Part shown: positions 37,240 through 48,633 of the stretch, one piece after another
Layout: every line of letters starts with the position of its first letter
Numbering within the stretch: the first letter of the stretch is position 1
Assembly: GCF_000208745.1 (NCBI RefSeq)
Contig: NC_030850.1
Coordinates: 34,320,350 to 34,384,349 of the forward strand
Direction of reading: 5' to 3'
Length of the DNA: 64,000 nt
DNA from: Theobroma cacao
Lineage: Eukaryota > Streptophyta > Magnoliopsida > Malvales > Malvaceae
Position numbers and translations under genes: made by a program
Notes under the pieces: generated by a model
Databases searched by the model: none
The model's input: the letters and a program-made list of their open reading frames with translations, nothing else
What the model was told of the DNA's origin: nothing

Positions 37240-39400
37240 ATTTTTCTTTAGGCGGGGAAGGAGGGGGCCGGTACTTGTTTTGTTTTATCCAATGGCTTTT
37301 TTTGTAACGAGCTTAGTGAAAATTGTACATATTACATGACAAGTTGGTGCATAGCCAATAAAAAAAAGAAAAAAAAAGGATAAAAGTTTTGCATATACAG
37401 TTCTTACAGTTTGAATGCTACAATTACGCTTTGTTTGAATTGTTTCTCAGGTTGAGAAATGAATATCAATCAATCTACAACCTGTTAATATTTTTATATA
37501 AAATTATTTAGGTTGGATTTCAATTCTAGTTAATTGAAAAGAGTTGAAGTGTGCACTTTACAGCTAGGGATTTGCTGGTATGAAATGAGATTGTTACCTA
37601 TCTTTGTTGTACTTTCTCCTATAATTTTTGGGCTCAACTGCAAAGATCTTTTATCTAAAATTTTTGCTATAATTTGCTTATGAGGAGTGGATGTGTCTGT
37701 GAGTGAATTGAGCTTTAACAGTGTTGTCATCAAAGGCCATGATGCTTTGGTTTTCTGGTTGGATTCTTAGCTTCTTTTTAATAAAGTGATTCTTGGACTA
37801 TACATTAAATTATTGTATCAACTTTGGGGTGTTGGGGTTTGTTAAGCAGGTGGCTGACCGATTTGTTAGGATCTTGTCACTGTCTGTCAATGAACAATGA
37901 ACATGAAACTGATGACAAAAAAAAAAAAGGGAGATGATGTTTATTTATAGTTTCCCCTTTCCTTTCCTCAATTCAATTTGAGGTTCAATTCACAAAACCC
38001 AGTGCTGGTATGAGTTGATTATATTATTCTTGTATTAGATGGCTATTTTTGAAGCCTTTTTAGGGTTAAGTTTAGCCCGACGAATCAAAAGAAAGACTCC
38101 TGTTTTACTGATTTACTGTGTGGGTATTTGGGAACAACTCGTAGTCTTGTAGAAGTTGTTACTTTGCAGAAACTTTGGCAGTGATGATCAACTGCAGGTG
38201 TTTGTCATCTCATACTGATCTGTTAAAGAATGGTAAAAAAGTTTTGAGCAAGGGAAATAGATGGCTGATTGCAGATGCATTAACAAAAAGTGGTGGCCTG
38301 GTGCTGGTGCATTGATATTGCTTTTCCGTATGATGATTTTACTGAAGTTGGATTCTGTGCTCGACCCATCTTTTTCTCAGGCTCTGTTTAACTGCCTAAG
38401 GCTTGAATTCCATGCTGGCTCTGTAGCTCTGCAACACTGTAAAAAAGTGACATCAAAATGCAGCTGGTTTTCAGCATGGAATCTGAAATTCTGAATTAGT
38501 CCCCTTGATGGCCTGAACCATGTCTACGGGTAGGGGGCCCTTCCTGCCATCTCCCAATACCACAGGATTAACAGGACTCAGCAGCCCCCTTTTTGTTTCA
38601 ACTTTGAGGGAGACAAAAAAATATTTTTTGAAGGATCCTAAGTGAATCTGCTAACTTTCTTTATCTGACCTTTTCCCTTTTATTAAAGAAGAAAGTGAAT
38701 CTATCAAAAAGATTTAGCCCAAAGCTCGGTGCCTTCACTTTAATGTGATAGAGATCTAGTTGTCTATTTTTGATCATCCCTCTTACTTCGTAAATCTTCA
38801 AACAAATCGGAGCAGCTTAGTATTGGCTATGGGGCTTCCCTAAGATGGGAAATGGTGTGCTTCTAACGAGTTCTGCAAGTTAGGTTTAGACACTTGGCCC
38901 AACATGTGGTTGAACTTTAGTTCAAATTGTCGCCAGCAAAGGGAAAAAGGGCCTAGTCCAAGCTGCAAACGTACTTCATTTTAAGTGTTCAACCTCGATA
39001 TACGTGAACGGTGAACCGTTGATTTTGCTTGCGTCCTTTGATCCCATACCCTAATAAACTACTCGCCATGGCATGCATTGTTTGACTTTCCAAGGGTCGC
39101 TGAGTTCTATTGACAGAAAACCCCTTCCTAAATGACAGCAGTTCCGTAACCATGAAAAAAACACAACATGAACCCAACGTATGTAATTTTAACCAACACT
39201 TCCTATGACAGTTTCAACTTCACTTTCACCTTGCAACTAACATGCCTATTATTTCTTTTCCCCAACACCGTTGCTTAAACTCAAAGGCTCTTTCGCAAAT
39301 CTCCACATTTCATTACTTCAAAACTAAACAAAGAGAAGAAAACTTTACAACCCTTAAATCTCTATCAACATTCTCCCTCTTTCTATCTCTGAATCTTAAA
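37240..39400. other. Intergenic region between BRH1 and the EGF-like gene
   Basis: The first 130 bp hold the likely BRH1 3' UTR with an A-rich end near 37360. No further gene is supported; the short frames found (e.g. 38261-38494) lack family features. Confidence 0.45.
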
Positions 39401-40759
39401 ATGTCCATCAGTATTGAATTTATGCATATAGCTGTCATAGTGATCTCTTTGTTGCTTGGATCATTGAACGTACATTCTCTACCATGTGAAGACAGTAGAT
39501 GCAAAACTGGATCATGCAACAGCACCGGTGCCTGCATTTGCAATCTCCCTGATCCATCCACCATCTTGGGTGGTGATCGTCCTTTCCTCGGGTAAATTTC
39601 AACATCTTCAAACTCTTGAACCATCTGCATCTTCTTTGTGTTTGATTATTAGGACACTTCTTGGTGAAGTCATCAAAGTAGTTCTGGTAAATGTTTGTTC
39701 TGCTATTGTCAACTACAGGGGGGAATACTGTGATGAAGAGATGACAATGTGTGATGGGACAAATTCTTTTTGGTGTCAAAACGGTGGGATCTGTGAAGAG
39801 ATTGTTCAGGGTGAGGATTACTCCTGCAAATGTCCTCCAGGATATGCTGGAGAGCATTGTGAGCATCGCGGAGCTCCTTGTGGTAGGATATTCTGCTTCC
39901 ATGAAGCTGAATGCCTGGCTGAAAGTGATGTATGCGAGTGTTCCCTTAACTGGAAAGGAAGTGTTGATTGCTCCCTCCCAACAAAAAACAGAACAGGTCA
40001 ACTTTCTTCTCCTACCTTGTTTATAATCTGATTCTCTTTCTGTTTGTTTCCTTGTGTTACTCATCTTAAAGAGGATTGTCTTGATGAGTTTGAAAGAATT
40101 AAATACCAGATTTTACAAAGGTTTTATGCTTTATTAATAAAGTCAATGATCCCTAATATTCACGTTTTGAATACTAGGTGTTACATGGATTCTGTCCTAT
40201 TGAACATAGCTACTGCTCTAATCCATTTTCATGTTTCATTTTGGATTTAGTTAATAGTTTTTTAACCGGCTCGGCAATAATAAATTGCGACAGGGGATGT
40301 CAATCTCTTAGTTTTATAGACAAGAAGACGCTTCTAAAGTTTCAAAGAGCACGGCTAGTTAATTGAAGTCTTTGTTTATCTAAATGCTCTAACATATTAC
40401 AAATCGTTGCAGATTCCTTTATGAATTCGACTATGTCTCAATTGCCACATTGGGGAAGCAGTAATAGCGGTACAAGTGTGAGTATGATTCATCTCTCCCT
40501 ACCGTTTCTTTCACTCTTGACCAGGCAGAATATAATCTATAGTTCATTTTCACAGTGGATTGTGGTGGTTGTGGCCATTTCATTTTCAGTAGGAGCAGTA
40601 GCAGGGGGTGCTATATATGCCAAGAAACTGTTCGGCAAGAAAGAAAGCGCTCCAAAATTTCAGCAGCTATCACGAATGCAAAGTCATGGGATTTTGGATG
40701 ATGATGAAGGTGATTCCATGGTTCCAGAAATGACTCGAAATGGTAACCAACGGCTTTAA
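39401..40759 (+). CDS. EGF-like domain, single-pass membrane protein
   Basis: Four exons, 39401-39591, 39719-39996, 40413-40477 and 40556-40759, join in frame to 245 residues. The ATG at 39401 was chosen over an upstream in-frame ATG (39242) because it puts a signal peptide (1-26) at the N-terminus. A complete EGF-like module spans residues 75-111, with six cysteines C75, C83, C89, C100, C102 and C111 and the motif CQNGGIC plus CPPGYAGEHC. A second cysteine-rich segment (about 116-145) follows. Exon 4 encodes a transmembrane helix (about 179-200) and a charged cytosolic tail ending RNGNQRL. Similar plant proteins are labelled 'neurogenic locus notch-like' in databases because of the EGF module only. 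There is no Notch architecture. Function unknown; a cell-surface role is inferred. Confidence 0.85.
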
Positions 40760-41194
40760 ATTTATGAAGTATTTGCCAGCAATGAAACAGTGGTTCGGCT
40801 TTGATCAGACGTTATATGGTTCAGTTGTAATTCACGGTAGCAATGGAAATAATATCTTTTGTACTTGGATTTAACGATTGAGGTGTATTTGATGAAAAAA
40901 GATCACAGAGATACATTTTCAACAATGAAGGATTTAGTGTACATTTTAGTTCCTTTTTCCATTTGAGCAGATGCTTCTGACAGGTGTAGAATAATAGAGG
41001 AGACTTTATGATATGCTGCTACCCAGGGCTAAAACTTCTTTCAGATATGAATCTGATCGAAACAGAAAGAAAAACTGCACATACTTTTCCATGTAGTAAA
41101 ATTTCCAATGCATATCACAGCGGTCAAGGAGAAAGTGATCAACGAGTCAATCCAAATTTCACCATTCAGATTACTTGTATTTGAACATGTATTA
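40760..41194. other. Convergent intergenic region
   Basis: 435 bp separate the stop codons of the EGF-like gene and the PLAC8 gene. It holds both 3' UTRs, which may overlap. Confidence 0.6.
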
Positions 41195-43742
41195 CTATCT
41201 AGATAACTTATGATAACCTTGAGGAGGAGGAGAGGGATATCCTGTAGAAGGCAAATGTTGAGTAGGTGGCAGGTATCCAGGAGGAAAGTAACCTGGAGCA
41301 GGTACTGGAGAAGCATTAGCAGGGTAACCAGGCGGGGATAGTGGGTGTGCAGCGCCAGGGTAGCCTGGGATAGGTGGCGGACATGCGTAGCCATAGGACG
41401 GCTGCCACTGCTGTGGTTGAGGTGGATATCCAACAGCTGGAGGCACTGGCTGATCAATCCGTGACATCTGCTGCACTGGAGGAACTACCATAATCGGTGC
41501 AGACCCGAATTTACCATCCCTTTTGTCCATTTCAATCTTGTGCTGAGCCTGCATTATTACATGGTAAAAAATAAAATTTAGAAGGGTCAAAGCAAATAAA
41601 TCTTGTAATTTGGAAACCTTAGCCTAGGTTCTTTTTCAAAGGCCAAGCGTCTAGCTAAGCTGGTTCACTGTGTTCTGCATCGGCCTAAGCTCTTTACAAG
41701 CACTTTGTTGATTGCTTACCTGCATACAAGCACAGACCCTACAAAACAAAACAATACAAAAGATCAAGAGAAATTCTTTTAAGGAACCCTTCGCAGAAGG
41801 CATTCAAAAGGATACATCGAATGTCTTACGTGCAATAAACTGCTTCATTGAAACAGTTTAATATCTCTGAGGCATCCTCAAGCTCATCGCTTCCACTAAT
41901 AACAGCAATCAGACGAAATATGCATGCAATTTGTGCAAGACAGAACATAAATCCCTGCAAAATACGTTTAACTTTATCAGCAAAAACACTCAAGAAAAAG
42001 CAGATAATCGATACAAAAAGACAGAGAGATTTACAATGATGCAGTTGTCACATTTCGTGGTCTGTATATTGAACTCATCTTGAAGAAGAAAGCGAGTTGA
42101 AGCAACTGAATTCGAGAAGCAACAGACAACCTAGAACGAATGGGAACAGAATCAGACTCTTTTTCTGGTTAAATTCGGGAACAAGAAGACTACTACAGGG
42201 GCTTTTCCTTCTACCTCAGTGCATAGACAAAATTCAGGACATTGGCTTTCCCCAAGCTTGCCGCTGCAAGGCATGTAACCCCCACAACATTGGTACCTAC
42301 AACATTAGAGGTAGAACACAAATCCGAGATGTCGTAAACTAAATTTTGCAATTTCGAATTCTGGTCGGATGATAGAGCTGTAGAAGTGACGACGTCCCTT
42401 TTTACCTGGACATATCATCGTAAAGAGCTCGTTTCCGCAGCATATATGAAACGCACTGGGGGCTGTCATTCACGAAAGACGGAGCGTTAGTAGGTGGCAT
42501 CTGATCCATGGCACTGAAAACGGATTTTCAGCCTAACCCGACCTCAATTTTTCACTGTGATTCGGAATCCCATCCCGCAACGGCCTTTTTTTCAGGTTGG
42601 AAACATATTACTTTTGAGTTTCCCTTTTTAAGACTGCAAAGGAATCAAAAGGTTTGGAAGATGGAACAGAGACTCAGCAGCTCTTTCTTCTTCCATCCTT
42701 CTCCTTTTGCTGTTTGGGTTGTGGGATTTGTTTATATGTTCTTGTTTTTTTTTTAAAAAAAAAGTCATTTGAGGTTTGGATTTGTTATTCTTCTCAGTCT
42801 CTAGTTATAGATAAGAGAATTTCTGGGTTATTTTGCATGGCTATAAGTTTATTCTTAGTCTAAATCGAAACAAACCAATTTTTGTTCTATTATGGCTTAA
42901 TTAAAACTCAAATAAATTCATAATAAACTATATAATACTCAATGGTGTTAAAAGAATATGAGAAAAAAAAAATGAAAACAGAAAATAGCATCTAGGGTGA
43001 CACAGAAAACTCACCAGCATGCTGCATAGGGGCAGTCTGTAAGGAAAATGAAAATGGAATGAGATATCCAATTTAATTACAAAAAAAAAAATTAACAGAA
43101 TATCTCTAGAAACAAGTTTATGGAAAATGAAATTCATACCAAGAAGAAAAAATTTCAACCGGTTACCTATTCTTGTAAGCACGTATTAAGCTCAAAACCT
43201 AAATCTGATTTGGTGCTAAATGATTTTTCTTTTATAAAATATTCAAACAGTTTCTTATTAAGATGTTGATAAATTTAGTTTTGATCTGTATGTTTTTTTA
43301 AATTTTCTGATTTATAATAAAATGAATCCATTTGATCGAAAAAAAGCAAACAAAAACAGAAAGACTATAGTTTCTGTCCTGTTTTCATTCCTTCTTTCTT
43401 TTACGTACGTTTTTCAACAGGGAATACTCTAAGCAGAGCAATTTTTGATACGGTAAAAAGAAGCACGTAAACCTTTCCATTTGGAAAGATTAATAACCTG
43501 AAAGACAAAGACATTCATGCATGGACAAGGAATTTCAAACATTCATTTTGTTGTCCTTGGAGCCAAACAGAGATAAAAACAAAATATTGTCTGAAACGAA
43601 GAAGAAAAAGAAATGGGGGGGAAAGAGTAAATATATAATTACAGGGAAGATCAAATGTGATGGCGTCCATGAGACTAGTGTGCCAGACATTCCTGTAACT
43701 CTGACGAACCACCATTTTGTCATACCTATCTTGGAAACCCAT
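41195..43742 (-). CDS. PLAC8-family cysteine-rich membrane protein with Pro/Tyr-rich tail
   Basis: Eight exons on the minus strand, 43643-43742, 43015-43036, 42406-42462, 42215-42296, 42035-42130, 41830-41954, 41720-41738 and 41195-41548, join in frame to 284 residues. Two are microexons of 22 and 19 nt. The start MGFQDRYDKMVVRQSYRNVW is the plant PLAC8 start. The core carries cysteine clusters (YCPYAACCPQC, RYQCCGGYMPC, CPEFCLCTEVVCC), the conserved SNSVASTRFLLQDEFNIQT, CDNCI, and CTVCACMQ. After KIEMDKRDGKFG comes a tail of about 100 residues rich in P, G and Y (GYPP-type repeats). Related PLAC8 proteins influence organ size or metal transport, but the function of this subclade is not known to me. 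Reading exon 3 backwards through its acceptor offers a false start (ATG at 42509) that loses the first exons. Confidence 0.88.
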
Positions 43743-45269
43743 CGTCCCTGAATTCAGATGCTAAAGAACAAGAATCAAAAGACACCACAACGTACGATAT
43801 GAAATCGAACAACCTAAAAAATTCGAATCACTATGGATTTCGTTGTTCGTCCGTCTCTGAATGAATATACAGCGTGAGAAAGAAGAATAAGCAGAAAACT
43901 GAGGGAAACGCCAAGTACAGCTAGGAGAAAAGCGAGAGGGGAAAAAACATGGAACAACGTTCGAAACGGAATCGTCCGATTAGAAATTCAGACAAGATTC
44001 TGGTTCGGTCTTGTTTTTCTTGTTTGATGTCTTCAATTTTTCAACTTCTTTTGTTTTTGCCACGCGGGCTTTTTATGGAATGTTAATCATATAATAACTA
44101 GTTAATTTATGTTGGGTTAGTGATAAATTAGTTGTATGTTTAGTAAATTTTTCCGTAATTAGCTGAATAATTCCCCCAAGTTTAGGAAGATCAAATAGTA
44201 TGTTGCTCCATGGTTGTGATTAAGTTGTCCCAATTAAATTATATATATAAATATGATAAAATTTTTTGACATAAATAAATTATTTCAACGCCAAATTAAA
44301 GTGTAAATATATAATTTGTCATAAGCTTATAATTCATCACTATATTGTATCTACACATTATCACTTAAACATATAGTATGATTTTATAAATATGCAAAGA
44401 TAAATATTTAAAAATTTTAAAATTATAACTTTTTATTGTTTTAAATTTATTAATGAAATGATAATATTTGACTAACTAATAATATATTAAACATTATAAA
44501 TACATCATATATTAATTCATTTTTCATTTATTTTATTAAAAAGCTTACATTTTGGTCGACTTTATGAAATATATAGTAATTCAAAATCTTATAAACTTAA
44601 CCTGTTGAAGTGACGTTGTCTTCATTTATTTTTATACCATGTTGAATCCTAACACAAAATGTAGAATCGAAGGAAACAAGCAAAACGAACGCAGTTTGAA
44701 CATGTTTGGTCTTCAAAGCGCAAAGGCGAAAAAAAAGGTCAACCGAGATATAAAAGAAATCCAGTGTAGCAGCCAATCTCATCCTCACACGACAACAAGT
44801 TTCAATGAGTTTGGGTACGTCTGATCACCAAAGTACGGCGTGACATTGACCTTTCACTACCTATACATTTTGTTTTAGCATTATTATAATTATCTCCTGA
44901 GCATTTTTGCATTTTAGAAATAAAAAAAATTACTTCTCAAATGAGATCAAGAGTGGTCTCTCCACGCGCGTTCAACGAGCGTGCCCGAAATCTATTATTC
45001 GAGTCTGGATTTCTTTTTCCTTTTCCTTGGTTGAAAAGGTTAAAAAGAGACTCCCTTTGTGTGGATAAAAATATTTTCAAAAAGAAATTTGGACGAAATT
45101 TAATTTGAAAATACAAAAAATAAACAATTTCAATTTGTTCAAGGCATTGAAAATGCATGAAATATCAGTTGCAACTTGCACTTTCTGTTCCTCTCCAATC
45201 CTACCAAGGCCAAAAAATAATAAACAAAGAAGCAAAATTTCACCATGTTAGTTGTTAGTTACAAATTAG
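43743..45269. other. Intergenic region, 5' flank of the PLAC8 gene
   Basis: The first 350 bp are the likely leader and promoter. The rest is AT-rich with no supportable gene; a short frame at 44639-44824 (+) lacks family resemblance. Confidence 0.4.
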
Positions 45270-45650
45270 GAATGTTATATTTAAAATTTTTTTAATAAAT
45301 TCTTATTCCCGTATCATATTAAATCAAACATATGTATTTTTATTTTTAATTAAATAAATTATTTTAATTAATAATTGATTATTTATCATTTTATATTCAC
45401 GTAGAATTAACAAAATATTTATATGACATTAACGTAGAGTGTAAAAATATTATATGATTATGTTATGTCGTATCATCATGTATTATGATATGTCAGTATT
45501 ATATAACATATATTGGCAAGTAATATTTTACTAATAATAATTAATCAATTATTAATTATAAAATTTTATTTCACTTAATATAATAAAAATTTATTTGAAT
45601 TTTTATAGATAGTTCAATAATTCTTTTAGATATTATACCATTATTAAATT
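45270..45650. repeat. Long-inverted-repeat element, copy 6
   Basis: Motif order again matches copy 2: catattaaatcaaac, ttaattaaataaat, ttaataattgattatttatc, then tggcaagtaatattttac, ttaatcaattattaattata and aaatttatttgaatttttat. Diverged and AT-only, without coding frames. Confidence 0.5.
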
Positions 45651-45968
45651 TGGCAATTCGTATATCAACAAATTTTTTGTTGTTGACTCAAAAACATAAT
45701 TATTATTGCACCATATTTCATTATATTGATTCCTAATATTTGAATTTTTTTATAGATATGCCAATGTAGATTTTGAATATATTTATTTCATGTAATTTTC
45801 CATTTCAAACTATTGTAATTAAAATAAAATAAAATGTTGTAAATTCTTCATACTAATTCATGGAAGTCTTGCACGCCAATAAATTAACTAAATTTAGCAA
45901 TAAGTAGAGTATGAACAAATTTTATTGTCATTGGCTAAAAGAAATAATTATATCATAATACTTAAAAG

Positions 45969-46472
45969 TCATTTTTAACATGACAACATAGATGTCTTAC
46001 ATATATTCATTACACGTAAATTTTCCATATCAAATTCAATAAGATTCATCTTTAAAATTTACAAAAAAAAGTATGGAAATTAAAAGCGAAACTCATTTTT
46101 AGACACAATAATGTAGATTTCTTATATATATTCATTCCACGTAACTTTTCATATCAAATTCTAATAAGATTCATCTTTAAAATTCTCAAAAAAAAAAAAA
46201 AAAACTCTTAAGTAAGGAAATTAAAACTCATTTTATTGATATGACAATGAAGACTTCTTTTATTTATATATGTTCATTACACGTAATATTTCCATATTAA
46301 ATTCCAATAAAATTCATCTTTAAACTGTATAAAAATAGGAGAAAAAACTCTAATAATTTTGAAGTAATGAAATTAAGATTAAAACTCATTTTTGTATATG
46401 ATAAGGTAGATTTCTCATTTATATTCAGTTACACATAACTTTTCATATCAAATTTAAATAAATTCATCTTTA
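45969..46472. repeat. Degenerate tandem array, four units of ~125-160 bp
   Basis: Units start near 45969, 46093, 46228 and 46386. Each contains 'catttt..', a 'gatgtctta/gatttctta'-type word, 'tatattcattacacgtaa', 'ttttccatatcaaattc' and 'aataagattcatctttaaaa', followed by an A-rich spacer of variable length. A fainter fifth unit lies near 45752-45810. The purine/A-rich spacers account for the changing period. Confidence 0.75.
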
Positions 46473-47278
46473 AAAGTAAAAGAAAAAAAAGAAAAAGAAG
46501 AAAGTGAATTAGGAGCTTCACGATCGCAGTGGGCATTAGCAAACCCTACGGGATTTATCATAGAGCCTACCAATACCACATGCGAAATACAACAATAATT
46601 TCGATACTGCATCGTTTTAATTTCTCATGAAACCAATCGAAATTACAAAATTTATCGTATAATTTACAAAGTGTTAGATTTAGAATCCAAATTCCGCATG
46701 CTGAAAAATGGAATCATGGGCGAAGCACAAGCCAAAGAGCGGCAACCATTAAATTAAATTGGGTATTTATAATTTATTGTGCATGGGAAAATAATTTCTC
46801 AAACAGTCGCCGTTTTGGAAAAGCTTAATCACAAGAATCCCACAGCGCCACATCACCCCAACCTTTTAAAGATGTACGCGACCCCCCTTTTGTGTGTTTT
46901 TTAAAGGAAAAAGATAAAAACACGTTTGAAATTACAAAAACCGCCCTTCCATTTCCAGACATTGACTAACATGCCCCCTTTTCGGTCCACGCGAACCACA
47001 CCCTACGATATCTCCTACTGTCATGTTGGCAGAGCAAATTCTAGTCTCACCCACGACAAAACCCAACATCATATAAAACAAAACCCCCACAGCCCCAACG
47101 AAAAAAAAAGAAAGAAAGAAGGAAAATTAAATTACTTAATCTAAAACCCTAAAAATAAAAAAAAGAAAAACAAAGTAATGAAAAATACGATGATCTCAAC
47201 ACATTGAAACGCAAAAAAGGAAATGGAAAAAAGGAAAAAAAGAAGGGAAGCCCAAACCCTTTTGTTTTTTGTTGTTCT
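46473..47278. other. Intergenic region downstream of the acidic-protein gene
   Basis: No gene is supported. The stretch at 46860-47160 is C/A-rich and holds a telo-box-like AAACCCTA at 47144-47151. Confidence 0.4.
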
Positions 47279-48633
47279 TCACATTAGGGATTTTAACGAT
47301 CTTGCCTTAACAGGCTTCCTCATTCGTTTCTTGCTACTGTCTCCGTTCTCGTCGTCCTCATCATCCTCATCATCGACATAATCAAATTCTTCATTATTAT
47401 CGATTTGCGAAGAAGACGACGGCGTCGTATTGTTTTGAGTAGTGATAGCGCTGCTGTTGTTTTCAACTTCTTTAGCCTCAATATCCTTGCTTATTTCGCC
47501 TGCTCTATCGCTGCCGCCTCTTCTTTTCCCCCACAACGGCCCAAACCCAGAATAATAGTAAAATTCATACGGGTTCGATGCTGATGACGAGCCTTTCTTG
47601 GCTGCTCGGGCTCGCCCGCGGCGGCTCCCGGTTACTTGACTATTCTTCTCAGCTTTCTTGCTGGTCAACGAGCTGGGATTGTTTCCACTATCGCTGCTGT
47701 GGTTGTTGTTGTTGTTGCAAGATTTCAGCAAAGCCTCTTGCTTCGACTCCTTCTCCTCCTCCTCCTCCTCTTCGCATTGGCTCTTAAACCCAAATTGCCT
47801 GCCTATTTTCATCTCATCGTTATCGTCATTATCGTCAATGACCATGCCTTCCACTTTCATTAGCGCTTTCTCTTCACTCTCCATCATCGACGCTACGCTG
47901 CATTTTGAGTAACATCGCAACATTTTTCAACAGCCGCAGAAAACACACAAACTGGGTTTCCAATAACTCGCCAACCCATCAACAAATTTTTGGATAATTA
48001 TTCCACTATTTTAAAAACGAACAACAAAAACCCTAATACAATACCACGACACCGATTGATAAAAGAGATTCGAATCGAAGAATATGAAGTAGATTACCTC
48101 TCAACAGCACCAATAGAATCGCCTAAGCTCCCATTTCCATTAAAGCTATCTTCAGCTTCAAACTGGGTTTTAAGAGAAAAAAAGAAAAAACGAACCAAGC
48201 AAACAAATGAAAACCCGAACCAGAAAATAATACACAGAAATGACGAGGACCCATTAACCTAAATCGACTATTTGGAGGAAAATACACGATAAGAAGCAGA
48301 GAATTTAGGGTTTTCTTGAAACCCTAAAATGGGAAAAACCCTAAAAGAAAGGGAGGGATACAGATAAAATGTCAGGTAAAGGAAGATGAAATGGAGGCAA
48401 GAGTGAGGAAAGAGTAAGTAGATCTGCCGCGAGAAACGAAAGAATTATTTAAAAGAGAAAAAATAAAGAGAGCAAAGTGTTACCTGGTGATGAAGAGACG
48501 ATGGGTATGGTTCTTGAGCAAAAGGAATCACATCCCATGGCGACTGGTTCAGCTGGCACACGTGCACACTCTCAGGCCTTGAACCCTGCGGGTATATCTG
48601 CGATGATAGCTTCGCGTTCTTCCGAATCCTCAT
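47279..48633 (-). CDS. Plant-specific acidic protein with GFGPxWGKR motif, function unknown
   Basis: Three exons on the minus strand, 48484-48633, 48098-48162 and 47279-47897, join in frame to 277 residues. Exon 1 starts MRIRKNAKLSS and includes VCQLNQSPWDVI; exon 2 encodes FEAEDSFNGNGSLGDSIGAVE; exon 3 begins SVASMMESEEK. Exon 3 carries an acidic run of seven glutamates, a poly-Asn stretch, a basic SRRGRARAAKK segment (possible nuclear signal), the aromatic motif EFYYYSGFGPLWGKRRG, a second acidic DDEDDEDDE tract, and a basic end KPVKARSLKSLM. I recognise the combination as a conserved plant family, probably nuclear, but know no function. The exon 3 acceptor (AAATGCAG) lacks a strong pyrimidine tract, so that junction is the weakest; a shorter form starting at the ATG at 47923 is the alternative. 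Confidence 0.75.
48304..48343. promoter_or_regulatory. Three telo-box motifs in intron 1 of the acidic-protein gene
   Basis: TTTAGGG (48304-48310), AAACCCTAAA (48319-48328) and AAACCCTAA (48337-48343) lie together. Telo boxes near transcription starts are typical of plant genes active in dividing tissue and can recruit Telobox-binding and Polycomb-linked proteins. Confidence 0.4.

Noticed and set aside
39435..40064. 209-codon minus-strand frame
   Set aside because: It covers exons and introns of the EGF-like gene on the opposite strand, so it is a shadow.
42406..42509. Start codon at 42509 for a shorter PLAC8 protein
   Set aside because: The upstream exon 1 with the conserved family start plus the 22-nt microexon restores the expected cysteine motifs in frame, so the ATG at 42509 is intronic.
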